Both the position numbers and the translations under genes were made by a program. Source: an uncultured Eubacteriales bacterium (lineage in GTDB: Bacteria > Bacillota > Clostridia > Christensenellales > Aristaeellaceae). From it: DNA of 64,000 bases. This document shows, one piece after another, positions 57,893 through 64,000 of the stretch (position 1 is its first letter; the number at the start of each line of letters is the position of its first letter). The stretch lies in the NCBI GenBank assembly GCA_902778055.1, contig CACYWL010000003.1, positions 186,001 to 250,000 on the forward strand, given 5' to 3'. The notes beneath the pieces were generated by a model. The model saw only the letters and a program-made list of their open reading frames with translations. It ran no database searches and was not told where the DNA came from.

Positions 57893-59383
57893 ATGGCAAA
57901 ATACCTGGTGGCACTGGATCAGGGAACAACCAGCTCCCGAGCGGTTATCTTTTCGGAGGAGGGAGTGATTGTCGCCTCCCACGCGGTGGAATTTCCGCAG
58001 CATTATCCTCACCCGGGGTGGGTGGAGCACGATCCGGAGGATATCCTGGACAGCCAGGTAACCGCGCTGAAGGAGGCGGTTCATCTGAGCGGAATCGATC
58101 CGGGGGACATCGCAGCCATCGGTCTGACCAACCAGCGGGAGACCACTTTCCTCTGGGATCGGCAGACCGGAAAATGTGTAGGCAACGCCATTGTCTGGCA
58201 GTGCCGCCGTACCTCCCAGATCGTCGAGCAGCTGACGGCGGACGGATACGGAGAGATGATCCGGGAAAAAACAGGCCTGATTCCGGACGCGTATTTTTCC
58301 GGTACAAAGCTGAAATGGCTGCTGGATTATTACAATCTGCATGAGAAGGCGGAGCGGGGAGAGCTGTGCTTTGGAACGGTGGATACCTTCCTCTGCTGGA
58401 ATCTGCTGATCGGCCGGCCGCATGTGACGGACGCGACGAATGCGGGACGGACCATGCTGTTCAACCTGAAAACTCAGGACTGGGACGACGAGCTGCTGGA
58501 GCTGCTGCAGATTCCGCGGGCCTGCCTGCCCCGGGTGGTCGATTCTTCGGGCCTGATCGGCATGCTGGATCCGGCCATTCTCGGCCGGCCGATCCCGGTG
58601 ACCGGCATGGCAGGCGATCAGCATGCCAGCCTGTTCGGACAGGCCTGCTGGAAGGTGGGGGACGTCAAGAACACCTACGGAACGGGCTGCTTCATGCTCA
58701 TGAACACCGGGGACCAGCCGGTGCGGAGCCGGAACGGGCTGCTGACCACCATGGCCTGGCGAATCGGCGGAAAGCCGGTTTATGCGCTGGAGGGCAGCGT
58801 GTTCATGGGCGGCGCCACGATCCAGTGGCTGCGGGATGAGATGAAAATGATTACCCGCGCCTCGGAAAGCGAAAGCCTGGCGGAGAGCATCCCCGGTACG
58901 GGCGGCGTCTACCTGGTGCCGGCCATGACCGGGCTGGGCGCGCCCTGGTGGGACATGTATTCCCGGGGAACGCTGGTGGGCATGACCCGGGGAACCGGCC
59001 GGGCGCATATTGTCCGGGCGGCGCTGGAGGCGATTGCCTATCAGAGCGAGGACCTGATGCAGGCCATGATCCGGGATTCCGGACAGAAGCCGGAGCACCT
59101 GCAGGTGGACGGCGGTGCCAGTGCCAACGCCTTCCTGATGCAGTTTCAGGCGGATATCAGCCAGATTCCCGTCGTGCGGCCCCGGGTGCTGGAGACGACG
59201 GCTCTGGGCGCGGCCCTGCTGGCCGGGCTGGGATGCGGGCTGTATCGGAGCACGGAGGAGATGGCCGGCCTCTGGCAGAAGGATCTTGAATTCACGCCCC
59301 GTATGGATGAGGCCACGCGGCGCCTGCAGCTCCGCGGATGGCACCGGGCGGTCGAGCGGGCCAGGGACTGGGCGGAACACTGA
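57893..59383 (+). CDS. glpK: Glycerol kinase
   Basis: A 496-residue FGGY-family kinase making sn-glycerol-3-phosphate from glycerol and ATP. It has the N-terminal YLVALDQGTTSSRAVIF, the NQRETTFLWDRQTGK segment, the GMAGDQHASLFGQ loop and NTYGTGCFMLMNTG of the ATP site. The FGGY signature region reads GLGAPWWDMYSRGTLVGMTRG. Full length. Start ATG with GAGGAGGAAGAC upstream; an open extension upstream inside the preceding gene's end is not coding. No glycerol facilitator or GlpD is adjacent. It may be co-transcribed with the upstream propeller gene. Confidence 0.97.
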   Translation: MAKYLVALDQGTTSSRAVIFSEEGVIVASHAVEFPQHYPHPGWVEHDPEDILDSQVTALKEAVHLSGIDPGDIAAIGLTNQRETTFLWDRQTGKCVGNAIVWQCRRTSQIVEQLTADGYGEMIREKTGLIPDAYFSGTKLKWLLDYYNLHEKAERGELCFGTVDTFLCWNLLIGRPHVTDATNAGRTMLFNLKTQDWDDELLELLQIPRACLPRVVDSSGLIGMLDPAILGRPIPVTGMAGDQHASLFGQACWKVGDVKNTYGTGCFMLMNTGDQPVRSRNGLLTTMAWRIGGKPVYALEGSVFMGGATIQWLRDEMKMITRASESESLAESIPGTGGVYLVPAMTGLGAPWWDMYSRGTLVGMTRGTGRAHIVRAALEAIAYQSEDLMQAMIRDSGQKPEHLQVDGGASANAFLMQFQADISQIPVVRPRVLETTALGAALLAGLGCGLYRSTEEMAGLWQKDLEFTPRMDEATRRLQLRGWHRAVERARDWAEH

Positions 59384-59413
59384 CGGAAAAACGGAAAGGA
59401 TACATTCCTTCTG

Positions 59414-59443
59414 TTGCATTCCCGGCGAAAAAACGGATTTAAT
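59414..59443 (+). promoter_or_regulatory. Possible sigma-A promoter for the DtxR-type regulator
   Basis: TTGCAT (59414-59419), 18-base spacer, TTTAAT (59438-59443), about 54 bases before the ATG at 59497. Confidence 0.5.
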
Positions 59444-59496
59444 AAGGCTGTCAGGGACAGAAAAGAAAGATCGGAGCGGAAGAGGTGAATACGCAT

Positions 59497-59859
59497 ATGC
59501 GTGAATCCGGCGAGATGTATCTGGAAACCATTCTGGTGCTGAAAAGCAAAAAACATACGGTCCGCGCGATCGACGTGGCGGAGGAGATGGAGCTTTCCCG
59601 CCCCTCCGTGAGCAGGGGCATGGCCAAGCTGCGGGAGGCGGGCTGCATCACCGTGGAGCCGGACGGCAATCTGCTTTTTACAGAGAAGGGAAAGGCTATC
59701 GCCGAGAAAATCTATGAGCGGCATCAGGTGCTCAGCAACCTGTTCAGAAAGCTCGGTGTTTCCGAGAAGAATGCCACGGAGGACGCCTGCCGGATTGAGC
59801 ATGTGGTCAGCGATGAAACCTTTGCCGCACTGAAGACCTGCGAGAAGATGATCGGCTGA
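59497..59859 (+). CDS. DtxR/IdeR-type metal-dependent repressor, two-domain form
   Basis: A 120-residue regulator with an N-terminal winged helix (about 1-62, ELSRPSVSRGMAKLREAGC) and a dimerisation/metal domain (about 65-120). The metal ligands match iron-type DtxR rather than MntR: Met7 in GEMYLE (DtxR Met10), His76 (His79), and Cys98, Glu101, His102 in EDACRIEH (Cys102, Glu105, His106). MntR would have Asp and Glu at the Met and Cys positions. The ancillary-site Glu83 is Ser. No SH3-like third domain. ATG 59497 has AGAGGTG nearby; a GTG at 59485 overlaps that site. Predicted to sense Fe(II). Confidence 0.88.
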   Translation: MRESGEMYLETILVLKSKKHTVRAIDVAEEMELSRPSVSRGMAKLREAGCITVEPDGNLLFTEKGKAIAEKIYERHQVLSNLFRKLGVSEKNATEDACRIEHVVSDETFAALKTCEKMIG

Positions 59860-59879
59860 CAGCCGGAGGATGAATACAG

Positions 59880-59915
59880 CAGCTGCTTTCCGAAAATGAA
59901 AAGCAGCTGAATTTT
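59880..59915 (+). terminator. Rho-independent terminator after the DtxR-type gene
   Basis: CAGCTGCTTT (59880-59889) pairs with AAAGCAGCTG (59900-59909), 10 bp, followed by AATTTT. Confidence 0.78.
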
Positions 59916-59943
59916 AGTTGAAAAAAACAGAAATTGTCTTTCT

Positions 59944-59972
59944 TTGACCAAAGAAATGTGGTAAACTATATC
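59944..59972 (+). promoter_or_regulatory. Possible sigma-A promoter for ftsH
   Basis: TTGACC (59944-59949), 17-base spacer, TATATC (59967-59972), about 45 bases before the ATG at 60017. Confidence 0.6.
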
Positions 59973-60016
59973 TGCTTCCGCGGAAAGAAACCGAAGCGCG
60001 GGACAGGGAGGCAGTC

Positions 60017-61930
60017 ATGTTTGAAAACAACGGGGACAACAAGGCCAGACGGCCGCTGATATTTTATGTCGTGATCGTGACGACGATCATTCTGCTGCTG
60101 AATGCCTTTATCTTTCCGATGATGCTGGCCCGGCAGATCCAGGTGATCGGATACAGTGATTTTCTGAAATGGGTGGATGAAGGCCGGGTGACGGAGGTGA
60201 GCCTGACCCAGGATGCGGATCAGATTATCTTCGTGGCCCGGAATGATCAGGGGCAGGAGGAGCTGTACAAGACGGCCGTTTTTCCGGATGAAGGGCTGAT
60301 TTCCCGGCTCCAGGCTGCCAACATCCGCTTCAGTGCGGAGATTCCGACGCAGAACAATTCCCTGCTGAGCTTCCTGTTCAGCTGGATCCTGCCGATCGCG
60401 ATCTTCGTGGGACTGGGCCGGCTGCTGAGCAATCAGCTCGGAAAGCGGATGGGCGGCGGCATGAACGCGCTCTCCTTCGGCAAGGCCAATGCGAAAATCG
60501 TGGCGGACAAGGAGACCGGCGTCACCTTTGCGGATGTGGCGGGCGAGGAGGAAGCGAAGGATGCCCTGAAGGAAATTGTGGACTTCCTGGAGCATCCGGA
60601 CAAGTATGCCGGAATCGGTGCAAAGCTGCCCAAGGGAGCGCTGCTGGTCGGCCCTCCCGGGACGGGAAAAACGATGCTCGCCAAGGCGGTGGCCGGTGAA
60701 GCGAAGGTGCCGTTCTTTTCCATCTCCGGCTCCGAGTTCGTGGAGATGTTTGTCGGCATGGGCGCCGCCAAGGTCCGGGATCTGTTCCAGCAGGCGAATG
60801 AAAAGGCCCCGTGTATCGTTTTCATCGATGAAATCGATACCATCGGCAAGAAAAGGGACGGCGCGGGTGCCATCGGCGGCAACGACGAACGGGAACAGAC
60901 GCTGAACCAGCTGCTGACGGAGATGGACGGCTTTGACGGGAAGAAGGGCGTCGTGATTCTGGCGGCGACCAACCGCCCGGAATCCCTGGATCCTGCGCTG
61001 CTCCGGCCCGGCCGGTTTGACCGGCGCATACCGGTGGAACTGCCGGACCTGCAGGGACGGGAGGCCATCCTTCAGGTGCACGCCCGGGCTGTCCGGTGCG
61101 GAACGGATATCGACCTGAAGGAAATTGCCCGGGCCACCTCCGGCGCCTCCGGGGCGGAGCTGGCGAATATTATCAACGAAGCCGCGCTGCGCGCGGTGCG
61201 GGTGGGCCGGAGCACGGTCTGTCAGGAGGACCTGATGGAGAGCGTGGAAACCGTGATTGCCGGCTATCAGAGAAAGAACGCCGTGCTGTCCGAGAACGAG
61301 AAGCGGATTGTTTCCTACCATGAGATCGGGCACGCCCTGGTGGCGGCCATGCAGACCCATTCCGCGCCGGTGACGAAAATCACCATCATCCCCAGGACCT
61401 CCGGAGCGCTGGGATATACCATGCAGGTGGATGAGGACGAGCATTACCTGATGAGCCGGGAGGAGCTGTTGAACAAGATTGTGACGCTGACCGGCGGACA
61501 GGCTGCGGAGCAGCTGATTTTCCACTCCATTACAACGGGTGCCTCCAACGATATCGAGAAGGCGACCCGGCTGGCCCGGGGGATGATTACCCGCTACGGC
61601 ATGGGCGAGTTCGGCATGGTGGCCATGGAAACCGTCACCAACCAGTATCTGGGCGGGGATACGGCGCTGGCCTGCAGTCCCGCCTACTCCGAGAAAATCG
61701 ATGCACAGGTGGTGGCGCTGGTAAAGCAGGCGCGGGAGAAGGCGGACCGGATCCTGCGGGAAAACGAGCCCAAGCTGCATGAGCTGGCGGCCTATCTGCT
61801 GAAGAAGGAGACCATCACCGGGGATGAATTCATGAGAATCCTCGGCGAAGAGCCTGCGAAGACAGGAGAGGCACCGGAGACCCAGACGCAGCCCGGGAAA
61901 GCCGGAGACGAAGCGGCCGTTCAGGCCTGA
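60017..61930 (+). CDS. ftsH: ATP-dependent zinc metalloprotease FtsH
   Basis: A 637-residue membrane AAA+ protease that removes misassembled membrane and regulatory proteins. Two membrane helices (about 13-37 and 115-137) flank an extracytoplasmic domain. The AAA module has Walker A GPPGTGKT (212-219), Walker B IVFIDEID and the second region of homology [20 protein letters not shown]. The zinc site is HEIGH (His435, Glu436, His439), with Ile where Ala is usual, and a later [12 protein letters not shown] gives the third ligand Asp. Full length. AGGGAGGCAG ribosome site. Stands alone between a terminator and a convergent ruvC. Confidence 0.96.
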   Translation: MFENNGDNKARRPLIFYVVIVTTIILLLNAFIFPMMLARQIQVIGYSDFLKWVDEGRVTEVSLTQDADQIIFVARNDQGQEELYKTAVFPDEGLISRLQAANIRFSAEIPTQNNSLLSFLFSWILPIAIFVGLGRLLSNQLGKRMGGGMNALSFGKANAKIVADKETGVTFADVAGEEEAKDALKEIVDFLEHPDKYAGIGAKLPKGALLVGPPGTGKTMLAKAVAGEAKVPFFSISGSEFVEMFVGMGAAKVRDLFQQANEKAPCIVFIDEIDTIGKKRDGAGAIGGNDEREQTLNQLLTEMDGFDGKKGVVILAATNRPESLDPALLRPGRFDRRIPVELPDLQGREAILQVHARAVRCGTDIDLKEIARATSGASGAELANIINEAALRAVRVGRSTVCQEDLMESVETVIAGYQRKNAVLSENEKRIVSYHEIGHALVAAMQTHSAPVTKITIIPRTSGALGYTMQVDEDEHYLMSREELLNKIVTLTGGQAAEQLIFHSITTGASNDIEKATRLARGMITRYGMGEFGMVAMETVTNQYLGGDTALACSPAYSEKIDAQVVALVKQAREKADRILRENEPKLHELAAYLLKKETITGDEFMRILGEEPAKTGEAPETQTQPGKAGDEAAVQA

Positions 61931-61960
61931 CTGCAGACCGGGTAAAAAAGTGAAAAAAGG

Positions 61961-61989
61961 GCACCGCCGGGAGTCCGGCGGCGCTCTTT
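61961..61989. terminator. Bidirectional terminator between ftsH and ruvC
   Basis: CCGCCGG (61964-61970), GAGT loop, CCGGCGG (61975-61981), extended by outer GC pairs, with TCTTTA on the plus side and six T on the minus side. It serves both convergent genes. Confidence 0.85.
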
Positions 61990-62482
61990 ATTTCATCAGG
62001 AACTGGGACTTGGCTGGCCCGGCCTGACAGTGCGTGATGGCGCAGGCAATGGCGTCCGCGGCATCGTCCGGCTTTGGAATCGTGTCCATCTTCAGCAGCA
62101 GCTTCACCATCTGCTGGATCTGCTTCTTGTCGGCCTTGCCGTATCCGGTGACCGCCTGCTTGATCTGCATGGGCGTATACTCGTAAAGATTATCCGTGTA
62201 TTCCGCAGCGGCGATAATGGCTGCGCCGCGGGCTGCGCCGACCATCAGCGCGGTGGTCACGTTCCGGGCGAAAAAAAGCTCTTCGAACGCCACGTCATCC
62301 GGCTGATAGATCTGCAGAAGATCCCGGACTCCCAGCTGCAGCGTCCGGAGACGGGTCTGCATGGGCACGCCGGCCTTGGTTTCCACACAGCCGTAGTTAA
62401 TCAGCCGCATCCGGCTGCCCTGGCTTTCCACCACGCCCCAGCCCATGAGCGCGTAGCCGGGGTCTATTCCCAGTACAATCAA
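61988..62482 (-). CDS. ruvC: Crossover junction endodeoxyribonuclease RuvC
   Basis: A 164-residue Holliday junction resolvase. Catalytic acids are Asp7 (IDPGYA), Glu67 (VAFEELFFARN), Asp140 and Asp143 (KPDDAADAIACAI). The family segments GAARGAAI and VTGYGKADKKQIQ are present. The start is a TTG with AAGGAG nine bases upstream. ruvA and ruvB, often next to ruvC, would have to lie elsewhere: the downstream neighbour is the convergent ftsH. Confidence 0.96.
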   Translation of the reverse strand: MIVLGIDPGYALMGWGVVESQGSRMRLINYGCVETKAGVPMQTRLRTLQLGVRDLLQIYQPDDVAFEELFFARNVTTALMVGAARGAAIIAAAEYTDNLYEYTPMQIKQAVTGYGKADKKQIQQMVKLLLKMDTIPKPDDAADAIACAITHCQAGPAKSQFLMK

Positions 62483-62601
62483 CGCAAATGCTCCTTCCCT
62501 TCCGATCCCGCGCCTGAAAGGCGCGCGGAGAGAGGAGCCTGCGGTTCCGCCCCTCGCCCCGAGCCTTCCTGAGGATAATCGGGCGGGGAGGAAAAGTCAA
62601 G

Positions 62602-62630
62602 TTGACAGCCCCTTTTGATTCCGATAAAAT
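62602..62630 (+). promoter_or_regulatory. Sigma-A promoter for the RNase PH-RdgB gene
   Basis: TTGACA (62602-62607), 17-base spacer, TAAAAT (62625-62630), giving a leader of about 120 bases before the ATG at 62756. Confidence 0.78.
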
Positions 62631-62684
62631 GATTCCGCTTCCCCGGGGAAGCAGGTTTTGTTATGCCCGCGGAAGGATCATCGC

Positions 62685-62717
62685 ATGAAAGCTCAATTCG
62701 GCGGCGGGCTTTCATGA
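62685..62717 (+). CDS. Possible ten-codon leader peptide ahead of rph
   Basis: An ATG with GAAGGA about 10 bases upstream opens a ten-residue frame (MKAQFGGGLS) ending in TGA. Its first eight bases ATGAAAGC (62685-62692) are perfectly complementary to GCTTTCAT (62708-62715) at its end, so the frame lies in a hairpin. It could be a regulatory leader or chance. Confidence 0.3.
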   Translation: MKAQFGGGLS

Positions 62718-62755
62718 TACCCTGAGGCCGGTGCCGCACCGGAACGGGAAAGCAT

Positions 62756-64000
62756 ATGCGCGTGGACGGAAGAGAGCCTGATCAGCAGAGACCGGTGACC
62801 ATTCAGACGGACTTTGTCCGCACCGCGGCAGGCAGCTGCCTGATTGCGACGGGGGGCACCCGGGTGATCTGCACGGCCAGCGTGGAGGATACGGTGCCCC
62901 CCTTCCTGAAGGGAAAGGGGCAGGGATGGGTTACGGCGGAATACGCCATGCTGCCCGCCTCGACAGGCACCCGGAAGAAACGGGACGGCGTGAAAAAGGA
63001 CGGCCGGGGCGTGGAGATTCAGAGGCTGATCGGACGTGCTCTGCGGCAGGCGGTGGATCTGAAGGCGCTGGGCGAACGGACGATCACGCTGGACTGCGAC
63101 GTGCTGGAGGCCGACGGGGGAACGCGCACCGCGTCCATCACCGGGGCGATGGTCGCTCTGACCTGCGCCGTGGATCGGCTGATGCGGGAGGGAAAGCTGC
63201 TGGCCTCCCCGCTTCGCCACCAGGTGGCTGCGATCTCCGCGGGGATCGTGGGAAGCACTCCCTGTCTGGATCTGTGCTATCAGGAGGACAGCCAGGCCCA
63301 GGTGGACATGAACTTCGTCATGAACGAAAAGGGCGAAATGATCGAGCTGCAGGGAACCGGCGAGGGCCGGGCCTTCAGCCGGAGCGAACTGGACCGGCTG
63401 CTGGAGTACGGCGAAAAGGGAATCCGGGAGCTGATGACCGCGCAGCGGGAAGCGCTGGGGGAACGCGCCGTTCATCTCTGTGCGAAGCCCGTGCTGCTGG
63501 CGGCCACGGGGAACGCCCATAAGCTGAAGGAGCTGCAGCACATCTTCGAGGATTCCTATACCGTTCTGCCCATGGCGGCGGCGGGCTTTACGGAAGATAT
63601 TGACGAGACGGGCTCCACCTTTGCGGAGAACGCTGTTCTCAAGGCGGAGGCGGTCTGCGCGGCCACGGGGCTGCCGGCCATCGCCGATGACAGCGGACTG
63701 ACGGTGAAGGCGCTGGGAGGCGAGCCCGGCGTGTATTCCGCGCGCTACGCCGGGGTGCACGGGGACGACGAGGCGAACAATGACCTGCTGCTTCGGAAGA
63801 TGGAAGCCGTCACGGATCGGGAAGCCAGCTTCGTCTGCGCACTGGCGCTGAAGAGACCGGGGCAGGAGCCCCTGGTGGCAGAGGGAAGCTGCCCGGGCGT
63901 GATCCTGAGGGCCCGCCGCGGAAAGGGCGGCTTCGGATACGATCCGCTGTTTCTGTACGAACCGCTGGGAAAGACCTTTGCCGAGGTGAATGAGGAGGAG
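62756..64000 (+). CDS. rph: RNase PH fused to RdgB-type XTP/dITP pyrophosphatase (cut by right edge)
   Basis: One uninterrupted frame of 415 codons to the window edge. Residues 1 to about 237 are RNase PH, the phosphorolytic 3' trimming enzyme for t[58 protein letters not shown] and [21 protein letters not shown]. From about residue 243 an RdgB/HAM1 domain begins with [15 protein letters not shown], continues with [21 protein letters not shown] and reaches GGFGYDPLF near the edge. RdgB hydrolyses XTP, dITP and ITP to clear damaged nucleotides. The join is in frame with no stop. Such fusions are known in some Bacillota. The last residues lie outside the window. Confidence 0.93.
   Translation, partial: MRVDGREPDQQRPVTIQTDFVRTAAGSCLIATGGTRVICTASVEDTVPPFLKGKGQGWVTAEYAMLPASTGTRKKRDGVKKDGRGVEIQRLIGRALRQAVDLKALGERTITLDCDVLEADGGTRTASITGAMVALTCAVDRLMREGKLLASPLRHQVAAISAGIVGSTPCLDLCYQEDSQAQVDMNFVMNEKGEMIELQGTGEGRAFSRSELDRLLEYGEKGIRELMTAQREALGERAVHLCAKPVLLAATGNAHKLKELQHIFEDSYTVLPMAAAGFTEDIDETGSTFAENAVLKAEAVCAATGLPAIADDSGLTVKALGGEPGVYSARYAGVHGDDEANNDLLLRKMEAVTDREASFVCALALKRPGQEPLVAEGSCPGVILRARRGKGGFGYDPLFLYEPLGKTFAEVNEEE

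Overview
The window is a dense chromosomal stretch from a GC-rich, monoderm-type Bacillota, most likely a Clostridia member. Supporting evidence: canonical sigma-A promoters (TTGACA/TATAAT-like boxes with 16-18 bp spacers), strong AGGAGG ribosome sites, frequent TTG/GTG starts, and typical Bacillota genes (purR, sepF, divIVA, an HPr-like protein, recD2, asnA, L,D-transpeptidase and many peptidoglycan-binding repeats). Pro/Thr-rich 'TPTPTP' linkers and the high GC recall rumen or gut Christensenellales-like clades, but that placement is inference. I recognise no tRNA, rRNA, CRISPR, insertion sequence or prophage gene.

Layout. 0-3.4 kb: a heterodimeric ABC exporter on the minus strand (first gene cut by the window edge). 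3.7-10.1 kb: a plus-strand group with an FAD oxidoreductase, a radical SAM/SPASM protein and two large polytopic membrane proteins, probably cell-surface glycan work. 10.2-19.8 kb: a long same-strand run with two RNA methyltransferases (TrmH family, rlmH), a secreted barnase-type RNase, a five-repeat peptidoglycan-binding lipoprotein, an Mrp ATPase, a DUF5711-like protein, proS, plsX, acpP and rnc. 19.9-28.5 kb: mostly envelope proteins (SH3/peptidoglycan-binding protein with an unusual C-terminal domain, L,D-transpeptidase, phosphodiester glycosidase, CapA-like and Lgt-like proteins) with asnA among them. 28.5-33.4 kb: pth-mfd-comF linked by overlapping start/stop codons. 33.5-37.2 kb: aspartate kinase, rfbD, lspA and an RluA-family pseudouridine synthase.

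37.2-40.8 kb (minus): flippase, family 2 glycosyltransferase and a secreted unknown. 41.2-44.2 kb: a short glycyl radical enzyme with its activase. 44.3-47.1 kb (minus): NUDIX hydrolase and recD2. 47.2-53.7 kb: single genes or small operons with their own promoters (peptidoglycan-binding/stalk protein, HPr-like protein, purR, then HlyD-like, sepF, divIVA and an E2-like acyltransferase). 53.8-64.0 kb: a PflX-like radical SAM protein (minus), a PQQ-propeller membrane protein, glpK, a DtxR-type iron regulator, ftsH, ruvC (minus) and an in-frame RNase PH-RdgB fusion that runs off the right edge.

The least explained parts are the short glycyl radical enzyme (C-x-E active site, structured 5' leader), the secreted barnase with no visible barstar, the GHSCLHF C-terminal domain on the SH3/peptidoglycan-binding protein, and the FAD/radical SAM/membrane-protein glycan-type cluster. 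All functions come from reading motifs by eye; no database search was run.
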